64,000 nucleotides of DNA from Leptospirillum ferrooxidans C2-3 (GTDB lineage: Bacteria > Nitrospirota > Leptospirillia > Leptospirillales > Leptospirillaceae): positions 589,486 to 653,485 of the forward strand of contig NC_017094.1 in assembly GCF_000284315.1 (NCBI RefSeq). The letters are read 5' to 3'. The notes beneath the pieces were generated by a model. The model was not told the origin of the DNA and made no database searches. It was given only the letters and a program-made list of their open reading frames with translations. Below are positions 7,802 to 16,285 of this stretch, one piece after another (the stretch's first letter is position 1; every line of letters starts with the position of its first letter). The position numbers and the translations under genes are program-made.

Positions 7802-10788
7802 TTTTGATTTTTAGGAATGAAGTTCAAGCCGCCGACGGCCGTTTTCATATTCGTCCCGACCCAAGAGACGGCTTGGCCGAAACTCTCTCCCGCCCTGCCT
7901 TCCCGGCCTTTTTCTCCATCGATTCCCAAAACTCGCATCGCCCAATAGGGCCCATTATGGATCATCTCGAAGGAAAAATGAATTGTTCTCCAGAGTATTA
8001 GGGTATAAATCAGGTATCCTCCGACAAGTCCGGCCATGGAAAACCACATTCCGGCCGTGGGAACGTTCTTGTTTGCCCCGAGGGCTTCCGAGGTCAGAAC
8101 CGTCAGTAGATTTCCGGAAAGGAAATACAGGCCCAGCGACAGGACAAACATTCCCACCATCAACAAGGGTCTCAGTGCGATGTCGGTGATCCGGGAGAGT
8201 CCAGCCTTTCCGTGTTGCCCAATAAAACCTTCCCCCTGAGGGATACCCACGGCCAGTGCCCACAAGGGAGCAAACAGAGCCAGAATTGCGACCTCCATAA
8301 TCCAAAATAGGAGATAGAAGGCAATATCGATCATCGGAATGAGGGGGAGGTAAAAGCCGACCGCGATCGTTAAAAGCATAAATGCGAGGGCCAAGGGGTC
8401 GAGTAAACTATTTCCCGATTTTGAAACTGCGGAAGTTGCTTGTGCCATGGGCGTCTCTTTGTAGCCCGGTAAATAAGAGAGGATTCCGGCAACCACCCCA
8501 ATTGTTTTATTGACTCCTTCCCCCACCGCCAGAGCCGTATCGGCCGATTCTATGACGTTTTGGAGTTTCGACAATGGATCGGCAGAATGGTTGGATGCCA
8601 TGTAATTGGGAATCGAGAGGGTCAGTCCTGTCGTCGGATCCATGACGGATCCCAGATCAGCGGCCGTCTGCTTGCCCTGGGCGGACGGAGTTTCCGACTG
8701 GGGATACGCTGCCCAGAATGGATAGGCGGAACCAGCTTGGGTCCCCTTGAATCCCCACGAATTGATATAGTTTTGCGTGTCGCTGAAAGCCGTCTGAAGT
8801 TCCTGGATATTGTCTGGTCCCAGCGTGGACCAGTTCGCAAAACCTCCGGGAGCAATATTCTGAGGCAGATCTTGCTCGATTTGAGCCCATGTTGTTTCCT
8901 CGTTTGCAAAGAATCGATAGTAGGCCCCCAGGCTCGCCCAGCCATCGGCCTTAATTTCGGCCGCAGGGGAGGCAATCGAGCCGTTCGGTCCAGCAGCGTT
9001 CCCCGCGGACTGCACCAAGTCGTTGACATATTGCTGCGTCACCTGGGTGAGGGCACCGACGTTTCCAGCCGCAGGATTCGTCAGTCCCCCGCCCTGGGCG
9101 TAGACCGATCTGTTGGAGGGTGTTCCTGCGGGAGCGCAGGGAGAGAGTCCTGTGCCGATCACGATCGCTCCGCACCCGTTGGAGTTTCTTGCAATCGCTG
9201 CTGCGACCTGATCCAATGGCGATCCCTGTTTCACCATATTCGTGAAGGCCATGTTGGCCCCTTCGAGTGTAGGCGCCCCGTTTGTTCCAGGTTCGACATT
9301 CTGGCTCGACCAGTCCCCGCAGACATTGGGTCCATAGCTCCCCGTTCCGGTGACATTCGAAAACCCAATTCCTCCGAAACTGTCGGATTGGGGCGTCACT
9401 GCCTGGATGTTTCCATTCGGATTGACGAAATTGTCAAGGACGTGCTCGCAGACAAGAGAGTATAACCCCCCGTCCACCACTCCCTGGATCCCCGGCGGCA
9501 CGACCGCCGCCACACTTGGAACGACAAGTTGGGCCGAGACTTTCGAGGCCGCGGTATCCCCGATCCCGTTCCCGGTAGAAGCCACAAAAAGAACGAAGGA
9601 TGCAAGGATCGACAATCCCCCGGGAGCGGCGATCATCGCGGCGGAGACAGCGCCCCGGATCGGGGCCCAGGCGGCGTTCACCCCCTGGTGTGTCCAGTCG
9701 CCGGTATGGGCAGCGGTGTGCATGGCCTGAACGAGGTGATAGCCGTATGTAAGGGACAGGAGAAAAAGCGCCAGAATCGAGACCATCCCGGCCACGATGG
9801 AAAGAACCGAAGGAATGTTGGCCAGGATGTTGGATCCCGAAACGAAAGCTCCCAATGGAGAGGACGAACAGGTGTTCTGTCCCGCCGAAGATCCGAAAAG
9901 GGAATAGAGGACGCAAGAGGCCAAGGACCCGGGTGCCGAATTGACGAAGGAGGGAATGGCGAATCCGGCCAGCATGCTGTTTTTGATTCTTTCGAGGTCC
10001 ACCTCAAGGGGCCACTTTTGCCACGGGAGCCTACGGGGAAGATCATCGAGACACCAGTTCCAGAGAATGATCGGATAACAGATGGCGGCGATTCCGGAAA
10101 CCCCATCGATCAAATACAGCCAGGTTGGAAGACCGATCGTCTCCTCCATGGAGACTGTCTCCGCCAGCATGGCGAAGCCTCCGACGAGAGGAGGGAAGAC
10201 ACAGTGCCAGAAGATTTTCTTGAGAGTCGTCTTGTGTGGGCGTACCAAGCGGTTCTCATCCCGGAAGCGCTGGAAATCGGCAAAGGCGGTAGACATGAGC
10301 GCGGCGTAGCGGGTGGAGTATTGGAGCGGGATGACGCACGTCAATTTAAAGGCCCAGGCGATACGCCCAAACCCGTCAAAGACATGTCGGGCGAGGGAGG
10401 CCCAATAACGCCTGGCCCCGAGAAATCCTTTCCAGCCTCCTCCGGAGATCCACATCCAGATCCGGCTTTTTCGCCAGTCGGTAGAGCGGGAAAGGGCATT
10501 TTCCGTTCCGGAAAGGGAAGGGAGCTTCTCTTGAGCAGGTGAACCCCACCCTTGGGGATGTTTGGCCGGAGGGATAGCCGCCAGGTCCTGATCCTGCCCT
10601 GGGGGAAGACCTGGGAGAGCCGGCTGCCGGAAGTCGATAGCCCGTTTTCCCGCCCGCATGATCGCGCGTCCGGAGGCTTTGACAATGCCCTTTCCCAAGT
10701 CCCCTAGGGACTTTGCGATTCCATCCCGATCCAGCTTCTTTAGAAAAAGAACCCTGAAGTTTGTTCTTTCCGTCTTTTTACTGTTCAT
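7798..10788 (-). CDS. dotA: DotA/TraY-family type IVB secretion membrane protein
   Basis: The 996-residue protein has the DotA/TraY layout. A charged N-terminus leads to two membrane segments and a first conserved block (long hydrophobic helices, then H-T-A-A-H-T-G and W-A-P-I-R-G). A ~350-residue mostly polar periplasmic region follows, then a C-terminal block of four or five membrane helices with the landmarks Y-L-P-L-I-P, A-P-L-W-A-L, G-E-G-F and L-R-P-L-L-M-V. DotA (Legionella) and TraY (IncI plasmids) are about this long and sit in the inner membrane of the transfer channel. On this strand the next transfer gene upstream is the icmB/traU homologue; R64 has the same traU-to-traY order with traV, W and X between, here replaced by a restriction locus. 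Confidence 0.85.
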   Translation of the reverse strand: MNSKKTERTNFRVLFLKKLDRDGIAKSLGDLGKGIVKASGRAIMRAGKRAIDFRQPALPGLPPGQDQDLAAIPPAKHPQGWGSPAQEKLPSLSGTENALSRSTDWRKSRIWMWISGGGWKGFLGARRYWASLARHVFDGFGRIAWAFKLTCVIPLQYSTRYAALMSTAFADFQRFRDENRLVRPHKTTLKKIFWHCVFPPLVGGFAMLAETVSMEETIGLPTWLYLIDGVSGIAAICYPIILWNWCLDDLPRRLPWQKWPLEVDLERIKNSMLAGFAIPSFVNSAPGSLASCVLYSLFGSSAGQNTCSSSPLGAFVSGSNILANIPSVLSIVAGMVSILALFLLSLTYGYHLVQAMHTAAHTGDWTHQGVNAAWAPIRGAVSAAMIAAPGGLSILASFVLFVASTGNGIGDTAASKVSAQLVVPSVAAVVPPGIQGVVDGGLYSLVCEHVLDNFVNPNGNIQAVTPQSDSFGGIGFSNVTGTGSYGPNVCGDWSSQNVEPGTNGAPTLEGANMAFTNMVKQGSPLDQVAAAIARNSNGCGAIVIGTGLSPCAPAGTPSNRSVYAQGGGLTNPAAGNVGALTQVTQQYVNDLVQSAGNAAGPNGSIASPAAEIKADGWASLGAYYRFFANEETTWAQIEQDLPQNIAPGGFANWSTLGPDNIQELQTAFSDTQNYINSWGFKGTQAGSAYPFWAAYPQSETPSAQGKQTAADLGSVMDPTTGLTLSIPNYMASNHSADPLSKLQNVIESADTALAVGEGVNKTIGVVAGILSYLPGYKETPMAQATSAVSKSGNSLLDPLALAFMLLTIAVGFYLPLIPMIDIAFYLLFWIMEVAILALFAPLWALAVGIPQGEGFIGQHGKAGLSRITDIALRPLLMVGMFVLSLGLYFLSGNLLTVLTSEALGANKNVPTAGMWFSMAGLVGGYLIYTLILWRTIHFSFEMIHNGPYWAMRVLGIDGEKGREGRAGESFGQAVSWVGTNMKTAVGGLNFIPKNQK
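10002..10037. repeat. dotA/traY arm of the imperfect inverted repeat
   Basis: Partner of the repeat at 7734-7769. It encodes the L-P-R-R-L-P-W-Q-K-W-P-L-E part of the DotA/TraY-like protein. Because it lies in coding sequence of the intact gene, this arm is probably the source and the other the copy. Confidence 0.5.
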
Positions 10789-10872
10789 GCGTTCCTCCGT
10801 TTAATTAAAATGTTATCTCACTATACCATATATAAAAATAAAGAAAAAAGTATGATTATCAGGATATTCCTG

Positions 10873-10881
10873 TGCTATGAT
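10873..10881 (+). promoter_or_regulatory. Possible extended -10 promoter for the hsdR operon
   Basis: The sequence TG-C-TATGAT lies 23 bases before the hsdR start in the AT-rich space between divergent dotA and hsdR (10789-10903). An extended -10 can work without a good -35, and no convincing -35 is seen. Confidence 0.35.
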
Positions 10882-10903
10882 GGGCAAAAAAATGGGGGGG
10901 AGA

Positions 10904-13873
10904 ATGTATATGACGACAGAGAAGGGTATTGAAGAAGACCTGATCTCAAAGCTTCAGGGTCTCAAATATACCTTTCGTCCTGAAATTCGCAATCGATCGT
11001 CCCTCGAATCCAACTTTCGGACCAAGTTCGAGGCATTGAACCGCGTCAATCTGACGGATGACGAGTTTGCACGCCTGCTCGACGAAATTACCAGTCCCGA
11101 TGTTTTCATTTCCGCCCAGCGGCTGCGTTCGATGAACTCCTTCGACCGAGACGACGGAACCCCACTCAACTACACGTTGGTCAATATTCGCGATTGGTGC
11201 AAAAATGACTACGAGGTAGTCAACCAATTGCGGGTCAATACCCATTCGAGTCACCACCGCTACGATGTCATCCTGCTCATCAACGGCGTGCCTGTAGTGC
11301 AAATCGAACTCAAGTCCCTTTCCGTCACTCCCCGCCGGGCCATGCAACAGATCGTCAATTACAAGAACGACCCTGGCAATGGCTACGGCAGTACGCTCTT
11401 GTCATTTATCCAGCTCTTCATTGTCAGCAATCAAACCAACACCTCGTATTTTGCCAACAACAATGCCCGACACTTTTCCTTCAATGCCGAAGAGCGCTTT
11501 TTGCCAGTCTATAAATTCGCCGCCGAAGACAACAGAAAGATTGACAGCCTTGATAAATTCGCCGAGAAGTTCCTTTCCAAATGCTTTCTTGGCGAGATGA
11601 TCAGCCGGTATATGGTGCTGGTGGCAAGCGAGCAAAAACTCTTGATGATGCGGCCTTACCAGATCTATGCGGTGAAGGCGATTGTCGATTGCATTCACCA
11701 GCGTTGTGGCAATGGCTACATTTGGCATACAACTGGGTCCGGCAAGACGTTGACCTCATTTAAAGCCTCCACTCTTCTCAAGGACAACCCTGATATCGAT
11801 AAATGCCTTTTTGTGGTCGATCGAAAGGACCTCGACCGACAGACCCGAGAGGAGTTTAACCGATTCCAGGAAGGCTGCGTCGAAGAAAACACCAATACTG
11901 AGACCTTGGTATCGAGGCTACTCTCGGACGACTACGCCGACAAGGTCATCGTCACCACCATCCAGAAACTGGGCCTGGCACTGGAAGGATCAAACAAACG
12001 CAACTACCGCGAACGCCTGTCCCCTTTGCGGAGCAAACGTATGGTCTTCATCTTCGACGAATGCCACCGCTCCCAATTCGGCGACAACCACAAAGCGATA
12101 AAAGAATTTTTCCCGAACGCTCAGCTCTTTGGGTTTACCGGCACGCCCATTTTCGAGGCCAACGCCAGTACCCAACAGGTCGATGGCGACCAAGCGCGAT
12201 TGCGCACCACCAACGATCTCTTTCAACGTTGTCTCCACCAGTACACCATCACGCACGCCATTGATGACGAGAACGTCTTGCGTTTTCACGTCGATTATTA
12301 CAAACCGGAAGGGAAAAACCCGCCCCAACCCGGTCAGGCGATGGCTAAGGAAAAGATTCTCGAAACTATCCTTTCAAAACACGACACCGCCACCAATAGC
12401 CGCAAGTTCAACGCTCTCCTAGCCACTCAATCGATTAACGACGCCATCGAATACTTCGAGCTTTTTCAGCGTCTTCAGTCCGCCAAGATCATAGAAGACT
12501 CGAACTTTATTCCGCTCAACATCGCCTGCGTCTTTTCTCCTCCGGCCAACGGAAACAAAGACATCTTGCAGATCCAGGAAGCCCTTCCCCAAGAAAAGGA
12601 AGACAATCAGGAAGATCCCGAGGGCAAGAAGGCGGCCCTGGAGCGAATCATCGCCGACTATAATGTCCGCTATGGAACCAACCACCGCATGAGCGACTTT
12701 GACCTCTACTACCAGGATGTTCAAAAGCGGATCAAGGATCAGCAATTCCCCAATTTAGACCTGCCCCATAGTCAAAAGATCGACATCACCATCGTCGTGG
12801 ACATGCTGCTTACCGGTTTCGACTCCAAATACCTGAACACCCTCTATGTGGACAAGAATCTCAAATACCATGGTTTGATCCAGGCGTTTTCCCGAACGAA
12901 CCGCATGCTGAACGACAGCAAACCCTATGGGAATATCCTCGATTTTCGCCGCCAGCAAAATCTGGTGGAAGAAGCCATTGCCCTGTTCTCCGGAGAGAAG
13001 GTTAACAATCCGCGCGAGATCTGGTTGGTGGACCCGGCTCCCAAAGTCGTGGAGAAGTTGCAGACCGCGACCAAGCAACTAGAGACCTTCATGCAGTCGC
13101 AGGGACTCACTTTTACACCGGAAGACGTTCCCAACCTGAAAGGGGATGCCGCCCGTAGTCAGTTCATCGAGCTCTTTAAAGAAGTGCAGCGCATGACCGC
13201 CAAGGTCGACCAGTACACCGACCTGACCAACGAGCAGATAGCGACGATTTCCCGCATCACTCCTCCTGATATGTTACAGGGCTTCCGCTCCCAGTATCTC
13301 GAAACTGCCCGCCAACTCAAGGAGAAACAGGACAAAGGCAACGCCAATCCCAAAGTGAACGAGATCGACTTTAAGTTTGTGCTCTTTGCCTCGGCGGTGA
13401 TCGACTATGACTACATCATGAATCTCATCGCGCGCCTCACCCAACAGAAACCGGGCAAGCAAACGATGACCCGCGAACAGTTGATTGGGCTCATCCAGTC
13501 TGATTCCAAGTTTCTCGACGACCGTGACGATCTTGCCGATTACATTCGCAGTCTGCCCGTGGCGCAGGCACTGGATGAAAACCAGATCCGGGAAGGATTC
13601 GATCGATTCAAGGCGGAAAAGAAAGCGGAGGTTCTGTCAGACTTGGCGATCCAGCACGGCTTGGATTCACAAGCGCTGCAAGATTTTATTGACGAGGTGC
13701 TTCGCCGGCGCATCTTCGACGGGGAGCGGCTGAGCGAGCTGTTCGCTCCACAAAATCTCGGGTGGAAATCCCGAATACAGAAAGAACTGGCCCTTATGGA
13801 GGAACTTGCCCCTTTACTCCGAAAACTCGCTCATGGGCGAGAGATCTCCGGATTGGAGGCATATGAGCAGTAA
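10904..13873 (+). CDS. hsdR: Type I restriction enzyme subunit R (HsdR)
   Basis: The start at 10904 follows a GGGGGGAG site; an ATG at 10877 is also in frame. The ~989-residue protein has an N-terminal nuclease domain with D121 and E135-x-K137 (the PD-ExK pattern in R-Y-D-V and I-E-L-K). A superfamily 2 translocase follows, with G-S-G-K-T (motif I), D-E-C-H (motif II), F-T-G-T-P (motif III) and later motifs near D-M-L-L-T-G-F-D-S and Q-A-F-S-R-T-N-R. A helical C-terminus binds the methylase core. It cuts unmodified DNA after translocation, together with HsdM and HsdS. First gene of a four-gene coupled operon inserted between two transfer genes; no frameshifts seen. Confidence 0.95.
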   Translation: MYMTTEKGIEEDLISKLQGLKYTFRPEIRNRSSLESNFRTKFEALNRVNLTDDEFARLLDEITSPDVFISAQRLRSMNSFDRDDGTPLNYTLVNIRDWCKNDYEVVNQLRVNTHSSHHRYDVILLINGVPVVQIELKSLSVTPRRAMQQIVNYKNDPGNGYGSTLLSFIQLFIVSNQTNTSYFANNNARHFSFNAEERFLPVYKFAAEDNRKIDSLDKFAEKFLSKCFLGEMISRYMVLVASEQKLLMMRPYQIYAVKAIVDCIHQRCGNGYIWHTTGSGKTLTSFKASTLLKDNPDIDKCLFVVDRKDLDRQTREEFNRFQEGCVEENTNTETLVSRLLSDDYADKVIVTTIQKLGLALEGSNKRNYRERLSPLRSKRMVFIFDECHRSQFGDNHKAIKEFFPNAQLFGFTGTPIFEANASTQQVDGDQARLRTTNDLFQRCLHQYTITHAIDDENVLRFHVDYYKPEGKNPPQPGQAMAKEKILETILSKHDTATNSRKFNALLATQSINDAIEYFELFQRLQSAKIIEDSNFIPLNIACVFSPPANGNKDILQIQEALPQEKEDNQEDPEGKKAALERIIADYNVRYGTNHRMSDFDLYYQDVQKRIKDQQFPNLDLPHSQKIDITIVVDMLLTGFDSKYLNTLYVDKNLKYHGLIQAFSRTNRMLNDSKPYGNILDFRRQQNLVEEAIALFSGEKVNNPREIWLVDPAPKVVEKLQTATKQLETFMQSQGLTFTPEDVPNLKGDAARSQFIELFKEVQRMTAKVDQYTDLTNEQIATISRITPPDMLQGFRSQYLETARQLKEKQDKGNANPKVNEIDFKFVLFASAVIDYDYIMNLIARLTQQKPGKQTMTREQLIGLIQSDSKFLDDRDDLADYIRSLPVAQALDENQIREGFDRFKAEKKAEVLSDLAIQHGLDSQALQDFIDEVLRRRIFDGERLSELFAPQNLGWKSRIQKELALMEELAPLLRKLAHGREISGLEAYEQ

Positions 13874-15167
13874 GGATGACAAAATGAAACGTCCACTCGT
13901 TCCACGACTACGGTTTCCGGAGTTTCGGGAGGCGGAGGAGTGGCAATCTCCTTCCTTGGGGGAAATTTCAGAACCTGTCGAAGAACGAGTGGGAGATCAA
14001 CAACTCACGCCCGTTAGTATTTCCGCAGGGATTGGGTTCGTGCCTCAATATCAGAAATTCGGACGTGATATTTCCGGAAACCAATATCAGCTGTACACCG
14101 TGGTTAGAGATGGTAACTTTGTTTACAACAAAGGGAATTCTCTCAAATATCCCCAAGGCTGCGTTTACGATCTTCAGGGCTGGGGTGAAGTCGCGGCTCC
14201 CAATGTCTTTATCTGCTTTCAACTGAAAGATGGATTTGAGAACAGTTTCTTTCGGCAGTGCTTTGAGAAGAACGCGCATGGCATTCAACTCAGAAAGCAC
14301 ATCACAAGTGGTGCAAGGAGTAATGGACTTCTAAATATCAGCAAGAAAGATTTTTACGATATCAGAATTCCGACACCAGAACATGCCGAACAACAAAAAA
14401 TCGCGGACTGCCTCTCCTCCCTCGATGAGATGATCACTCTGGAGGCCAAAAAACTAGAGGCCCTCAAGACTCACAAAAAAGGGTTAATGCAACAGCTCTT
14501 CCCTCGTGCGGGGGAAACCGTTCCACGACTAAGGTTTCCGGAGTTTCGGGAGGCGGGGGAGTGGGAAGAGAAAACAATATCAGAAATCGGCGAATTGTTG
14601 GGCGGTCTGAGCGCCAAATCTGCCGAGGATTTTGGCCAAGGATCACCGTTTGTTACTTATCGCCAGATATTTAACAGTACATACATTGATATGAAAGAGT
14701 GCAGACGAGTTAGAGTCGAGAAAAATGAGACACAAAACAAGTTACAGCAAGGGGATATTTTATTTACAGCATCGTCAGAAACTCCAGATGAAGTTGGCGT
14801 TGCTTCCGTTATTCTCGCTGAACCAGAAGTAGAGACTTACCTAAATAGTTTTTGCTTCGCTCTTCGAGCTTATAATTACAATAGTCTGAATGGTCAGTTC
14901 TCGCGGTATCTTTTTCATAGTCCTAGCTACCGCAAATCTGTTACTGATATCGCTCAAGGGAGCACTCGATTCAACATTTCCAAGTCCACTTTTAGGCAGA
15001 TTCGTATTGCCATTACCAAAGATAAAAAGGAACAACAAAAAATCGCCGATTCCCTCTCCTCTCTCGATGACCTGATCACTCTGGAGACCAAAAAACTCGA
15101 GGCCCTCAAGACTCACAAGAAAGGGTTGATGCAGCAGCTCTTTCCGGTACTGGAAGATGAAGAATGA
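13863..15167 (+). CDS. hsdS: Type I restriction enzyme specificity subunit S (HsdS)
   Basis: The ATG at 13863 overlaps the hsdR stop by 11 bases; 13884 is an alternative start. The ~434-residue protein has two target recognition domains (about residues 25-170 and 240-385). Each is introduced by P-R-L-R-F-P-E-F-R-E and closed by a conserved spacer helix (E-Q-Q-K-I-A-D, then K-K-L-E-A-L-K-T-H-K-K-G). Each domain reads one half of a bipartite DNA site. The near-identical repeats at the DNA level (13900-13943 with 14520-14563; 14389-14502 with 15030-15143) would allow domain exchange. The stop overlaps the next start as ATGA. Confidence 0.92.
   Translation: MSSKDDKMKRPLVPRLRFPEFREAEEWQSPSLGEISEPVEERVGDQQLTPVSISAGIGFVPQYQKFGRDISGNQYQLYTVVRDGNFVYNKGNSLKYPQGCVYDLQGWGEVAAPNVFICFQLKDGFENSFFRQCFEKNAHGIQLRKHITSGARSNGLLNISKKDFYDIRIPTPEHAEQQKIADCLSSLDEMITLEAKKLEALKTHKKGLMQQLFPRAGETVPRLRFPEFREAGEWEEKTISEIGELLGGLSAKSAEDFGQGSPFVTYRQIFNSTYIDMKECRRVRVEKNETQNKLQQGDILFTASSETPDEVGVASVILAEPEVETYLNSFCFALRAYNYNSLNGQFSRYLFHSPSYRKSVTDIAQGSTRFNISKSTFRQIRIAITKDKKEQQKIADSLSSLDDLITLETKKLEALKTHKKGLMQQLFPVLEDEE
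13900..13943. repeat. hsdS direct repeat 1, copy 1
   Basis: A 44-base direct repeat with 14520-14563, differing at two positions. It encodes the conserved segment ahead of each target recognition domain and is a likely recombination site for domain shuffling. Confidence 0.8.
14389..14502. repeat. hsdS direct repeat 2, copy 1
   Basis: About 114 bases coding for the first conserved spacer helix of HsdS. It is highly similar to 15030-15143 with scattered substitutions. Confidence 0.75.
14520..14563. repeat. hsdS direct repeat 1, copy 2
   Basis: Second copy of the 44-base repeat, placed before the second target recognition domain, in the same orientation. Confidence 0.8.
15030..15143. repeat. 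hsdS direct repeat 2, copy 2
   Basis: Second copy of the spacer-helix repeat, at the 3' end of hsdS, in direct orientation to 14389-14502. Confidence 0.75.
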
Positions 15168-16285
15168 AAGAGTCCCAGCCCTTCAATGACCTGTCTGCGC
15201 TGGCGAAGGATCTACGGCAGGAGTTGGAAAAAAAGAAGATCATTCTTCTCTATGCCTACAACGGTACGGGCAAAACGCGGCTGTCCATGGCCTTCAAGGA
15301 TCTTGGCAAGAAAACAAATGATGATGACGAAACCATCGATCGTGACACGCTCTACTTCAATGCCTTCACCGAGGATCTTTTCCAATGGGATAACGATCTC
15401 GATGGCGACAGTGACCGCCAGCTAGTGCTCAATGCGGCGTCGTACTTTTTTGCAGGTCTCGCCGAGTTGGAAATGGAGACCCGAATCCGTCCTCTGCTGG
15501 AACGCTATGCGGATTTTGACTTCTCCATCGATACGGAAAAATGGGAGGTATTCTTCTCGCGAAGGGTGGACGGGCAGATTCTCAACAACATCAAGGTCTC
15601 GCGCGGCGAAGAGAACATTTTCGTCTGGTGCTTCTTTCTTGCCATCGCCCAGTTGGCGATGGACCCTGAGATAGAGGCTTATCGCTGGGTAAAATATCTC
15701 TACATCGATGATCCCATTTCATCGTTAGATGAGCAGAACGCCATTGGAGTGGCGAACCACCTCGCACAACTGCTCAAGCACGAAAACAGCCACCTCAAGA
15801 CCGTCATCTCAACGCATCACACCCTATTTTTCAATGTGCTGAGCAACGAGCTGAAAAATGCTCGAAAGTATTTCCTCCAAAAGCCGGCAACCAGTAGCAA
15901 CTACATCCTTCGGGAGGAGACGAGCGATACGCCTTTTTTTCACCATGTTGCGGCCTTAACAGAGTTGTATCAGGCCGCACAGGAAGACCGGTTATTTACC
16001 CACCATTTCAATATGCTACGCGTCATTCTAGAGAAGACTGCCAGTTTCCATGGCCACAAGAACTTTTCGGCTTGCATCAAGAAGCAAGACGATGACCAGG
16101 ACGGGATTCTGCATGCCCGCCTGATCAATATCCTGAGCCACGGCAATTATTCCCTCTACGAACCCAAGCAAATGCTGGAGGAAAATAAACAGCATTTTAG
16201 GAAGATCCTGTATGATTTCCTAAACCGCTATCCCTTCAATCCAGACTTTTTTCCTAAAGCCTCTGAGGAAACAGACACATTATGA
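15164..16285 (+). CDS. prrC: PrrC-like anticodon nuclease, ABC ATPase plus HEPN-type RNase
   Basis: The 373-residue protein has an ABC-type ATPase: Walker A N-G-T-G-K-T at 33-38, signature S-R-G-E-E-N at 146-151, Walker B L-Y-I-D-D-P with S-S-L-D-E at 179-190, and H-loop S-T-H-H at 216-219. The C-terminal part has R286-x3-E290 and H326, matching the Arg-Glu-His triad and spacing known for PrrC (R320, E324, H356 in E. coli). PrrC is held silent by its type I enzyme and cleaves tRNA anticodon loops when a phage disables restriction. Here it lies between hsdS and hsdM, both neighbours joined by ATGA overlaps, so it should be made in step with the complex. The tRNA target is unknown. Confidence 0.78.
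   Translation: MKESQPFNDLSALAKDLRQELEKKKIILLYAYNGTGKTRLSMAFKDLGKKTNDDDETIDRDTLYFNAFTEDLFQWDNDLDGDSDRQLVLNAASYFFAGLAELEMETRIRPLLERYADFDFSIDTEKWEVFFSRRVDGQILNNIKVSRGEENIFVWCFFLAIAQLAMDPEIEAYRWVKYLYIDDPISSLDEQNAIGVANHLAQLLKHENSHLKTVISTHHTLFFNVLSNELKNARKYFLQKPATSSNYILREETSDTPFFHHVAALTELYQAAQEDRLFTHHFNMLRVILEKTASFHGHKNFSACIKKQDDDQDGILHARLINILSHGNYSLYEPKQMLEENKQHFRKILYDFLNRYPFNPDFFPKASEETDTL

Noticed and set aside
9529..10542. 337-codon plus-strand ORF opposite dotA/traY
   Set aside because: It lies wholly antisense to a gene with clear family motifs, and its Gly/Arg-rich composition is typical of GC-rich shadows.
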